Assembly (NCBI GenBank): GCA_964445695.1 | Contig: CAYULF010000017.1 | Coordinates: 1-64,000 of the forward strand | Length of the DNA stretch: 64,000 nt | Source: JAUIKM01 sp964445695 | GTDB taxonomy: Bacteria; Bacteroidota; Ignavibacteria; Kapaibacteriales; UBA7675 | Reading direction: 5' to 3' | Part shown: piece after piece, positions 35,357-43,481 of the stretch | How positions within the stretch are numbered: the stretch's first letter is position 1 | Layout of the letters: the number at the start of each line of letters is the position of its first letter | Program-made: the position numbers and the translations under genes | The notes under the pieces: generated by a model | The model's input: only the letters and a program-made list of their open reading frames with translations | Databases searched by the model: none | What the model was told of the DNA's origin: nothing

Positions 35357-37384
35357 TTAATCCTGTCGCACCACCCTCGTGTGATAAATCTTCTCACCGA
35401 CGTTTAACTCGATGATGTACATGCCCGCCGGCAGATTGTCCATCGGCACACGGTGGTTAACATTGCCGCTCACCGTTCCAAGCTCCGCGTTGTACGCGGT
35501 TGCGCCGCGCACGTCGATTAAACGCAGTGCAAAGTTTTCGCTCTCGGTCAGTCCAAAGTTAACATCCACGTAGTTGACGGCGGGGTTGGGACCGACGCGG
35601 AAATCGGGCAACTCCGTCGCTTCCGCCACCGAGGTTGAAGTTCGCTCGAATTCGGCGTCTACGAAAACGCCCTGACTTTGGTTGTAATACGAGCCGCTCG
35701 GACTTTCCTGTAAAACAGCGGCGCGTACCATGTAGTAGTTCGTGCCATTCTGAGCCGTTGCATCGTTGTAGCTCGTGGCCGTAATGCCTTCGTCGTTGAT
35801 GCGCATAAACGGTCCGTCGGCCTCGGAAGAACGATAAACATTGTAAAATGCCACGTCTTCATCTACCGGCGCATCCCAGTTTAATCCAACCACATTGTCG
35901 CCTGCCGTGGCGCTCAAATTGTTAACCGGCGCAGCGACGTGCATGCGGATTGAAGGATCGCCCATAAGCGCCATCGTGATGCCCAGTCGATTGTTGCCGG
36001 CCGCGTAATACGTTGTTATCGAGTTGCCGTTGTTCTGGGAACGCAGCGTCGATTCACCTGTCGTAGCGCCCAGCGCCATGAAGTGCATGTGCCAGTGCGG
36101 ACGACCGGACCAGGCATTCATCAGGCAATAGCCGTCGGCGGCAAGCGGTGCGCGCAGGAAATTGTTGCTCGCATCCCAGTCGCCGAAATACGAACCAAAA
36201 AGCATGGTAAAGACAGTCTTGAAGTGCCCCTGCGCAAATCCATCCGTGTCGCCGATACCGCCGGCGCTGCGGTAGGAACCGCCGCCGCAACCATAACTCC
36301 ACAGGTAGTCGTCCTCGCGCAGGACAGGCATGTAATCGATCAGTATCTCAGAAGAAACATTGTTGTAAATGTTCTCACGGCCGACCAGCGGCGCATAACT
36401 GCGGTAAGCGGACGAAGCAAACGCCTCACCGCCGAAGAAGCCGAAATTGTCGTCGATCAGCGCGCGCGTCTGCACCGTAAATTCCTTGAATCGCCAGGCG
36501 TGTGCGCGGTCCAGATACTGGCGCAGCAACTCAACCTCGCTCTTTTCAAATGCCGGCATGTTCGCCATGTCGACCCGGCCGACGGCCAGTTCGAGCGTGC
36601 TCGGAAAAAAGGACTGGTCGTATTTTCCGTCGCCGATGAGGTTGTCGTTCTGGTCGCGGCGGGCGCTGTCCTGATCAAAAAAGTTGTCGGTCCAGAAGCC
36701 GTTCATATCGGCGTAAAAGCAGTCGGCAGGCCATGCGCCGATGTGATCGAGGTGACCGTCCGGCGCCGTGTGGCCCGAGTATGGAACGGGAACATGACCG
36801 AGAATATAAACCGCCTTTGTCTCCGCCTGGTTTTCCTGCCAGGTATCGATCACGGTCTTCTGCACATCTGGAACGGCGGCATCGCGCGCAACATCGTGAC
36901 GCACCACCTGCCAGCCGTCGCCGATCAGATCGCGTTTGAGGCGTTCAATTTCGCTCTCCAGCTCATCCGCTACCGACGCGTCGACGAGCAAAATTATCCG
37001 GCCGCGATTATCCACCGCCGGCAACTCCCGTCCGACCGTGATGTAGCCAAGCCCCGCGCGGTCCTGGTCATTCACCTTGAATACGCGTTGAGCTACGTAT
37101 TCTTCCACCTGGCTCAGGTCCGCGTCCTCAACCGCAAAACTACCGCTGGACGCAGGCGTTTCACCCAGATATTCACCGAGTCCCGTTGCGACGGGAACCC
37201 GACGCCAGACATGTATCGTCCCCTCGGGAGAAATAGTCGGATCCCACTGTAGCTCGATGCTCGTCGGCCCGGTCACAACCGCGTTCAACTGCACGGCCGC
37301 GTGCCATGCGTTCAACTGGGCTTCGGATTGCGTGGTAAACAAAGTCAGAAGTAGAGCAGCAATGCCGCAGAGGCGCAGTTTCAT
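35357..37384 (-). CDS. Secreted C25-peptidase-like protein with T9SS sorting domain
   Basis: This 675-aa protein has a signal peptide (residues 1-23, ending SEAQ). It contains a fibronectin-III-like domain (about 30-105), a gingipain/C25-like region (about 190-510), a second FN3 domain (about 515-590) and a type A T9SS C-terminal domain from about 605. The latter has VGPNPAVNYVDVNF, LPAGMYIIEL and a final TRVVRQD. It should therefore be exported across the outer membrane. The C25-like part keeps the framework SYGCGGGSYRSAGG, FGSYFGDWD and GITMALMGDPSIRMH. I cannot find the catalytic Cys in its usual position, so it may be a non-peptidase member. The ATG at 37384 begins the signal peptide. Confidence 0.82.
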   Translation of the reverse strand: MKLRLCGIAALLLTLFTTQSEAQLNAWHAAVQLNAVVTGPTSIELQWDPTISPEGTIHVWRRVPVATGLGEYLGETPASSGSFAVEDADLSQVEEYVAQRVFKVNDQDRAGLGYITVGRELPAVDNRGRIILLVDASVADELESEIERLKRDLIGDGWQVVRHDVARDAAVPDVQKTVIDTWQENQAETKAVYILGHVPVPYSGHTAPDGHLDHIGAWPADCFYADMNGFWTDNFFDQDSARRDQNDNLIGDGKYDQSFFPSTLELAVGRVDMANMPAFEKSEVELLRQYLDRAHAWRFKEFTVQTRALIDDNFGFFGGEAFASSAYRSYAPLVGRENIYNNVSSEILIDYMPVLREDDYLWSYGCGGGSYRSAGGIGDTDGFAQGHFKTVFTMLFGSYFGDWDASNNFLRAPLAADGYCLMNAWSGRPHWHMHFMALGATTGESTLRSQNNGNSITTYYAAGNNRLGITMALMGDPSIRMHVAAPVNNLSATAGDNVVGLNWDAPVDEDVAFYNVYRSSEADGPFMRINDEGITATSYNDATAQNGTNYYMVRAAVLQESPSGSYYNQSQGVFVDAEFERTSTSVAEATELPDFRVGPNPAVNYVDVNFGLTESENFALRLIDVRGATAYNAELGTVSGNVNHRVPMDNLPAGMYIIELNVGEKIYHTRVVRQD

Positions 37385-37561
37385 ATCTGTGATTCCCAGG
37401 ATAGTTTGCACGGAATGCCGATAATCTACAGAATTTCTCAGCTCAAACGAACACGTTCCGCGGCGCAGCCTGTTTTCCCGGATGCAACAATCGCGGCGCA
37501 CCGCCCGGTTCCACCGGACGGCAATCTGTTGATATACATAGACTTACAAGGTTCAAATCAA

Positions 37562-38647
37562 TCAGAGTTCGTCTGATGTGCCGGCGGCTGTACCGGAGGG
37601 ATTGCGGTCGGTGAGGCGCTTTTCGCGCTGGCGTTTGGCGTATTCGCGCAGGTCCTTGATGCGGTCATCCTCGTCCAGTATCTCCTCGCCCAGAATCGTT
37701 TCGAGCACGTCTTCCATCGTGATGATTCCCTCAACGCCGCCGTATTCGTCGACGGCAATAAAGAGGTGGCCGCGGCGCTTGAGAAAGTCTTCCAGTGCGT
37801 CGTCCAGGGGCGCGGTTTTAGGAATCATGTGCACATCGCGCGCAAGTTCGCGCAGCGTCGATTGCGGCTCGCGGCTGATTGCGGCCCACAGCACATCCTT
37901 GGTGCGCACGTATCCGAGAATGCGATCCGGCGATCCGGCCTCCCAGACCGGAAAGCGCGAGTACTGGCGCAGCCCATGCAGCGGCAGGGTCTGCTCGATG
38001 GTCAGATCGGCGTCGCAGCCGAAGACGACCGTGCGCGGCGTCATCACGTCCGCCACCAGCACTTCGTGAAATTTCATGATGCTTTTCAGAAAGCGGTATT
38101 CATCCGGGTCGAGCGAGCCTTCCTCGTGCGCGGTTTCAAGAATATCGTCAATGTCTTCGCGCGCCTCTTCTTCCGTGTAATCGTCGCCGCCGCGCATGGT
38201 ATTCTTCAGGAAGGTGCCGGGCGCCGCAAAAGGACGCATGATTTTGTCGGCCACGTCGATTGTCAGAGCCATGCGGTTGACGTGTGCGGAAGGATTGCGC
38301 TCACCGGCGCCTTCGGCCGCGGCGCGCACAAAAAGGAGCAGAATGTACATGACCGCAGCGACCAGTGCCATACCCCACAGCGCGTCTTCCCCGCCGATCA
38401 TGTCCATCACAGCGATGCCCGCCAGCAATGCGGCCGCCATATGCGCCGTACCGGCAAGAATGCGCACCGCCAGCAGCGGTCGCTCGGATTCTGTTTTCCA
38501 GGTGTGTAACAGGCCTGCACGCGGGTGGTTGCCCGCCGCCAGCTCGGCGATGCGGGCGAAGCTGAGTTCAGTAAAGGCCGCCGCAGCAAGTGAACAAAGC
38601 GCCGTCAGCGCAATGCACATCACGATGACAATCCAGAAAAGTATCAT
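37562..38647 (-). CDS. CNNM/HlyC-CorC family protein with paired CBS domains
   Basis: This 361-aa protein has three N-terminal hydrophobic helices (about residues 2-24, 58-80 and 88-108) of the DUF21/CNNM type. Two CBS domains follow at about 190-310 (VMTPRTVVFGCDADLT, YVRTKDVLWAA, FIAVDEYGGVEGIITMEDVLE). The family is linked to divalent cation (Mg/Co) transport and, as GldE, to gliding motility. The C-terminal CorC/HlyC domain is absent and a basic, Arg-rich tail replaces it. The family call is secure, the substrate is not. Confidence 0.85.
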   Translation of the reverse strand: MILFWIVIVMCIALTALCSLAAAAFTELSFARIAELAAGNHPRAGLLHTWKTESERPLLAVRILAGTAHMAAALLAGIAVMDMIGGEDALWGMALVAAVMYILLLFVRAAAEGAGERNPSAHVNRMALTIDVADKIMRPFAAPGTFLKNTMRGGDDYTEEEAREDIDDILETAHEEGSLDPDEYRFLKSIMKFHEVLVADVMTPRTVVFGCDADLTIEQTLPLHGLRQYSRFPVWEAGSPDRILGYVRTKDVLWAAISREPQSTLRELARDVHMIPKTAPLDDALEDFLKRRGHLFIAVDEYGGVEGIITMEDVLETILGEEILDEDDRIKDLREYAKRQREKRLTDRNPSGTAAGTSDEL

Positions 38648-38714
38648 GCCGGTTGCACTGCGTCCCGCACAGCGCGCTGTTGCGTTCCGGGCGGCCCCAT
38701 CAGGTGGTACAAGT

Positions 38715-39344
38715 TCACTGTCGGAATTCTTTGTCGATAACTTTGATGCGCCCCGGGTAGGTCACTTTGCCCAGGATCGACGTCTCAACGGTCGGTTTGA
38801 TGTCCAGCGTCAGCCGCGCCGCGGATCCCTCCACGCCGCCGAGGGCCAGCGCCAGGCGCGCCACGTCTTCGTAGCTCTTATCGCCGAAGAACTTGGCCAG
38901 GTCGACCGTCATCTGGATCGGAATGGTCTGCGTCTGTCCGCCGCCCGGCACCGTCACCGGCGAGCTGATATCGCCCTGAATCGTTTGTTTGTCATCGATG
39001 TAGAGGCGGAAATCAATTGAATTGAGCGTCACCGGCGTGGAGGTACGTCCCTCCTTGCCGTCGTTGGGATTGTGCGCCAACAGGTTCAATGTGAAGGTCG
39101 CGGGCAGCTCGCCGCTCGTAAAAGCGCGGGTAAGTTTGAGCGCGTCGAGAGCGCTGAAATCGCTGACGGTGCGTTTGTCGTCCAGCCGCACGCCGGCCAG
39201 TCGGTAGTTGTCCACCGCACCGAGTTTGTACTGCAGACTTTTGATGTTGTTGAGCGTCTGCGTAATGTCCTTGATCGAACAGGCAGGCAGCAACATGGCC
39301 GCCAGCACCAGCAGGGTCCAGTTGAAAGAGCGTTGTTTTTTCAT
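38715..39344 (-). CDS. LEA14-like lipoprotein
   Basis: This 209-aa protein has a signal with lipobox MLLPAC. It then has an LEA type 2/WHy-like beta-sandwich, with FTLNLLAHNPNDGKEG as the hallmark Asn-Pro-Asn turn and IDFRLYIDDKQTIQGD after it. Related Bacteroidota lipoproteins of this fold are envelope proteins of unknown function. The ATG at 39344 begins the signal peptide; the longer frame to 39425 has no site. It is 67 bp upstream of the CNNM gene. Confidence 0.75.
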   Translation of the reverse strand: MKKQRSFNWTLLVLAAMLLPACSIKDITQTLNNIKSLQYKLGAVDNYRLAGVRLDDKRTVSDFSALDALKLTRAFTSGELPATFTLNLLAHNPNDGKEGRTSTPVTLNSIDFRLYIDDKQTIQGDISSPVTVPGGGQTQTIPIQMTVDLAKFFGDKSYEDVARLALALGGVEGSAARLTLDIKPTVETSILGKVTYPGRIKVIDKEFRQ

Positions 39345-39430
39345 GGTATTGGGAATGACGTCGTTGGGGGCCGCAATCCGCCGGAGGGATCTGCCCGTTA
39401 AATGCAGAGACAATCTACGCGCCAAAAAGT

Positions 39431-39916
39431 TTATTCAGCGGAAAACTCCGCCAGTGCGCGCTCGCGTTCATCGGCGTCCAGCGTTCCCGCCAGCGCTTTG
39501 TCGAGCAGCTCGTTGAGCACCGCCACCTGGCGTCGCTGCAGACTGAGATTCGTCAGCAGACGCACTTTGGCAATGAGCAACTTGTCTTCTATCGGTTTGC
39601 TTAAAAAGTCGTCGGCGCCGGCTTCTATGGCTTTGACCTGGTTGGCGACGTCATTCAGCGCCGTAACAATTACCACCGGAATGTTGCGATTTTCCGCTTC
39701 CGCCTTCAAACGCCGCACAGTCTCATATCCGTCCATGCGCGGCATCATTACGTCGAGTACGATGGCATCCGGTTTGGCTTCTTCGACTTTTTCAAGGCAC
39801 TCGACACCGTCGTATGCTTCCTTGACGTTAAATCCGGCCGGGGTCAGATAGCGATTCAGGAGTTTGGTCGTAATCTTGTTGTCGTCTACGACCAACACCA
39901 ACGGTTTACTGTTCAT
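39431..39916 (-). CDS. Stand-alone response-regulator receiver protein
   Basis: This 161-aa protein is one CheY-like receiver: acidic pair D11/D12, phospho-acceptor D55 in IVLDVMMPRMDG, switch Thr in VVIVTALND and Lys in FLSKPIED. A charged helical tail of about 35 residues follows, with no DNA-binding or output domain. The sequence resembles PleD-type receivers. No sensor kinase is adjacent. GTGAAG precedes the start. Confidence 0.9.
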   Translation of the reverse strand: MNSKPLVLVVDDNKITTKLLNRYLTPAGFNVKEAYDGVECLEKVEEAKPDAIVLDVMMPRMDGYETVRRLKAEAENRNIPVVIVTALNDVANQVKAIEAGADDFLSKPIEDKLLIAKVRLLTNLSLQRRQVAVLNELLDKALAGTLDADERERALAEFSAE

Positions 39917-40076
39917 GCGGCTTCACTCTAAGATATTCACAGGAGATTCACGAGTTTGAAGGCGCGGCAGACAGGCCGACGCCATGCCCGGACATTTATG
40001 CTGCCGGATGGAGATCTTGCATTTTCGAGAAGATCAGGTGCATACCGCGCCGCAGTTCCGGCACGGGAAATTGACT

Positions 40077-40084
40077 CAAATATA
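40077..40084 (-). promoter_or_regulatory. Promoter -7 element TATATTTG for the response regulator
   Basis: The minus strand reads TATATTTG, an exact fit to Bacteroidota TAnnTTTG. It lies 160 bp upstream of the start at 39916 in a 200-bp gap after bshC. No clear TTTG -33 element is at the usual distance. Confidence 0.45.
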
Positions 40085-40137
40085 CGGAAAATTGCATGAG
40101 TCGACCGGATAAAACGCAATAAAACAGCGTCTTTTGG

Positions 40138-41763
40138 TCACTCGCCGATGGTAAATATCATTTCCCCATCGTCCCACAATTCCGCGGCGCGCAGCACAAA
40201 ATCGCGGAAAACCTGCATGCCGTAGCGCGACGCCATAAAGCCGGAGCTGGTGTTGCGGTCCTGCGGTCCGCCGCGCGGGTAGTACTCCGAATGCATGCGA
40301 TACATTCTGCGCAGGTCGTCCTGGTGTCGGCGGCGAACGGCGCGACGCACTTTGGCGTCCAATCGACTCAGTCCGTCGAGCGCCTTGTGCATTTCCTGTT
40401 CAACGACCGCGTCCAGGCTGGAATCTATGCGACCGACTTCGCCGGCCAGGATGGTGTAAATGTCCCGCAGATTCGCTTCGGCGCTGTGCGCCCGGCTTGT
40501 CCACTCTTTTGGCGACCACCGTTGCACAAGTTCGCCATTCACCGCGTCCGCGGCGCGGCGCAGATCGTCAAAATCGAGGTCCAGTTGTTCGCGGCGACGC
40601 TGGAAACCCGCGGAAAGCAGGGCCGCGTGCGGACGCGCCATCCAGGCCGACATCGGCACGTCGTAGCGATCGTACAGTTCGCGCAATTGCGCGGCATAAC
40701 TGCGCTCGCCGGGACCCGCAATGTAGGCCAGCGTCGGAAAAATGCGATCCTGCATGACGGGGCGCAGCAAAACGTTGGGCGACAGCACGGACGGATCGTC
40801 AGCAAACTGCTCCTCAATCCTCGCGCGATCCACCGGCAGGCCCTCCGCTGTGACATTGCGCTCGGCGTCGATGTCCAGTTTCATGCGGCGACCGTTTTCC
40901 ACCAGAAACAGGTTGAGCGCCGAGGGCTCCACCTGCGCCTTGATTCCGCGCGTTTCAAACTCGCGCAGCAGCGGCTGCATGCACTCGCGCAACGCGCCCG
41001 GTTCGGCGAGCTCGCGCCCGGCGATTTCGGCGAACAAACCGGCGCTTCGGCATTCCGACGCCATGACAAACAAGAGGCCTTTTTCAGCAAAAAGCGCGTG
41101 AAGCCAGTCGCGGAAGGCGCGTCCGGGCGACACACCCACGCGATAAATCGAACGCAGAACTTTGACCGTTTCGTCGAGGTGCAAACTGCGCAGCGTCAGC
41201 ATCTCCCAGTCGGTAAACAACTGGTCCAGCGGCGGACCAAATTCCAGTTGCGACACCATTGTACGCCGTCGCAAACCGGGCCAGCGCAACTGCATGTGGG
41301 CGGCCTCCTGTTCGCGGTCCAGGAAGTCCAGCTCGGAAATTTCATCAACGTCGTGGTCGTTGTCTTCCATCCAGAAAATCGGTACGACGTTGAAATCTGA
41401 AGATATGCCGTCGAGGCGCTGCGCCATGCGGATAGCGCCCGCGGCCTTGAGTGCGGTGAACACCGGCCCGCCGAAGATGCCGACCTGCTGCCCGGACACG
41501 ACGGCCAGCGTCTCACTTTTTTCAAACGCTTCGAGATTGGAGCGCTGCGCCTCGCTCAGATTCAGGCCTTCCATCGATCTGCGCAGAACCTTCAGTGCGT
41601 CGGCGCGCATGCGATAACGCTGCGCAACGTCTTCAAATCGCTGCGGATCATCAAGTTGCGCATTGGCGGGAAAACGATGACGGTAAAAGTCGGCGTCGCT
41701 CCGCAAAGTGTGCAAAGCGGACGTCGGCGACGGATTGAGCGGCCGGCTGCAAAGATATTCCAT
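40138..41763 (-). CDS. bshC: Bacillithiol synthase (cysteine-adding enzyme BshC)
   Basis: This 541-aa protein matches BshC, which joins Cys to GlcN-malate in the last step of bacillithiol synthesis. Signatures are VVSGQQVGIFGGPVFTALKA, VVPIFWMEDNDHDVDEI, LLRPVMQDRIFPTLAYIAGPGE and, near the end, SGFMASRYGMQVFRD. A C-terminal coiled-coil helix (about residues 445-510) is typical. bshA and bshB are not in the window. The stop of the upstream GT-C gene lies 11 bp before the start. Confidence 0.94.
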   Translation of the reverse strand: MEYLCSRPLNPSPTSALHTLRSDADFYRHRFPANAQLDDPQRFEDVAQRYRMRADALKVLRRSMEGLNLSEAQRSNLEAFEKSETLAVVSGQQVGIFGGPVFTALKAAGAIRMAQRLDGISSDFNVVPIFWMEDNDHDVDEISELDFLDREQEAAHMQLRWPGLRRRTMVSQLEFGPPLDQLFTDWEMLTLRSLHLDETVKVLRSIYRVGVSPGRAFRDWLHALFAEKGLLFVMASECRSAGLFAEIAGRELAEPGALRECMQPLLREFETRGIKAQVEPSALNLFLVENGRRMKLDIDAERNVTAEGLPVDRARIEEQFADDPSVLSPNVLLRPVMQDRIFPTLAYIAGPGERSYAAQLRELYDRYDVPMSAWMARPHAALLSAGFQRRREQLDLDFDDLRRAADAVNGELVQRWSPKEWTSRAHSAEANLRDIYTILAGEVGRIDSSLDAVVEQEMHKALDGLSRLDAKVRRAVRRRHQDDLRRMYRMHSEYYPRGGPQDRNTSSGFMASRYGMQVFRDFVLRAAELWDDGEMIFTIGE

Positions 41764-41774
41764 AGGTGCTGGGC

Positions 41775-43355
41775 TCAGATGCGCTTGTAAACCCGGAAAA
41801 ACTCGAACTCATGCTGCAAACGGAATTCCTCGCGTAGAATTTTTGCCGCGGCCGGATCATCGTTGATAACGTCCACGCCGGTTTTGTCGGTGCCGTTGAT
41901 CTGAATATAGCGATCGTTGGTGTGCACGATGATCCAGTCGACTTTGGCCAGACGCGGCGCAAACTCGCGCACCCAGGGATCGGGGCTCATCGGCGTGCCG
42001 TAAAACTGGCTGCTCGGGAATTTGGGCACCGGTTTTTCGTTGAGGAAATAGTACAAAATGCCGGCCTGCGTAGCCACGATAAAGGTGCGCTCGCCCGGAG
42101 CGCGCAGCGAGTCGACGTAGTTGACCACTTCCAGCTGCTGCTCGCGGATCACACTGCTGTCGTCCTCCGTGCCCCGCTCGTAAATGGCGTCGTATTTGGC
42201 TCTGTCGGTAAAGTAGTACAGGCTCGGCCGCAGGATATTGGCAAAGCGCGTCACCGGCGAGAAAACGAGCATGGTGCCGGCCAGTGCGACGACCAAAATT
42301 TTTGCGCCGGCGTTGCCCGCACGGAAGACGTCCCGCAGAAAGTAATACGCCGCGACAAGACCGATCGCCGCCAGGGGCAACAGGAAAACATACATGCGGC
42401 CGTAGTGATACGGGATAAACTTTTTCTCCAGCAACACGGAGACAAACAAAAAGAGCGCCACAAGAAAGGCCGTCGGCGTCCAGCGGTCGTCCACGTCCGC
42501 GCCGGAACGCACGCCGCGGAAGTACTGCAGCAGCACCGCGCCCAGCCCCAGCAGAAGCGCCATCGAGAATTTTTCGCCGAAGTAGTGCGGAATGAGTTTG
42601 AGCGCCGTGCGGATGTAGTCGAGCGTCCATTGCTGAATCTCGACGTAGCCGACAGTAAACTGGGCCATCAGACCGTAGCCCTCCATCGCCCCGCCTTTCA
42701 TCAACGGCAGCACAAACAGCAGCGCTACGGCGATCAGGAAACCGACGCCAATTCCCAGCCAGCGTTTGACCAATACACCGAAACCCTCCCTGGCGATGAA
42801 TATGTCGCTCAAGAGCAGCGGGACAAACACGATACCCAGGGTGAATTTGAGGCAGAAGGCAAATCCGACCAGAAAGCCGACCAGCGTGCGATGCAGGCCG
42901 CTCCCGCGTTTGCTCAGAAACCAGTGCACCGCCCAGAGCAGGGGCAACGCCGCCAGCGACTCGCACTGCATCGTCGAGGGATAGTTCTGCGCGGTGTAGG
43001 CTAGCGTGTAGAGGCAAGCCCCGCTGACGGCCTGCAGAACTGAAAACTTCTGCTGACGCAGCACTGCGACGATCGACACGGCCGTGCCGATCTGCCAGAA
43101 GAAGTCGAAAATGCGGATGTTCAGCTCGCCTTCGCCGAAGAGGAATTGCACCACGGCCAGAACGTAAAACACCAGCGGTGGTTTGATGTCCACAAAGTCG
43201 GCGTACATAGCGCCGCCGTCCAGCAGCACACGGCCGCCCAGCGCAAAGAGCGCCAGGTCCGATGAAATCGGAAAAAGCAGACAGGGCGCCAGGAAAAACA
43301 GACACAGCGCGCCGCCGATCCACAAGATGTTCTGTTCGCGTCGGGTAAAAGTCAT
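41775..43355 (-). CDS. GT-C membrane glycosyltransferase-like protein, copy 1
   Basis: This 526-aa protein has about ten transmembrane helices and a soluble C-terminal domain of about 130 residues. The first loop contains GGRVLLDGGAMYADFVDIKPPLVFY, the acidic and Lys-Pro-Pro pattern of PMT/GT39-like lipid-linked sugar transferases. STMQCESLAALPLLWAV follows in a later helix. It is paralogous to 45926-47572 along its whole length, including the C-terminal NDRYIQ/NDRHPI region. A sugar donor or acceptor cannot be assigned. It probably forms a run with bshC. Confidence 0.8.
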   Translation of the reverse strand: MTFTRREQNILWIGGALCLFFLAPCLLFPISSDLALFALGGRVLLDGGAMYADFVDIKPPLVFYVLAVVQFLFGEGELNIRIFDFFWQIGTAVSIVAVLRQQKFSVLQAVSGACLYTLAYTAQNYPSTMQCESLAALPLLWAVHWFLSKRGSGLHRTLVGFLVGFAFCLKFTLGIVFVPLLLSDIFIAREGFGVLVKRWLGIGVGFLIAVALLFVLPLMKGGAMEGYGLMAQFTVGYVEIQQWTLDYIRTALKLIPHYFGEKFSMALLLGLGAVLLQYFRGVRSGADVDDRWTPTAFLVALFLFVSVLLEKKFIPYHYGRMYVFLLPLAAIGLVAAYYFLRDVFRAGNAGAKILVVALAGTMLVFSPVTRFANILRPSLYYFTDRAKYDAIYERGTEDDSSVIREQQLEVVNYVDSLRAPGERTFIVATQAGILYYFLNEKPVPKFPSSQFYGTPMSPDPWVREFAPRLAKVDWIIVHTNDRYIQINGTDKTGVDVINDDPAAAKILREEFRLQHEFEFFRVYKRI

Positions 43356-43481
43356 GAAGTGGGCCTGCCTGGAATCGTATTAGTTTCGCCGCCTGTGCAC
43401 CGCGCGGCCAACTGATTAAAAGTCAGTTGCTCTGGTTGAAAGGGATATTCGGCTTCGGCGCATAACACTGCCGGGAGCCGA

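Noticed and set aside
36083..37252. A 389-codon frame antisense to the C25-like protein
   Set aside because: It mirrors the sense gene and has no domains.
41857..43323. A 488-codon frame overlapping the first GT-C gene
   Set aside because: It is the same strand in another frame. Composition is Arg/Gly-rich and the real gene has clear membrane segments.
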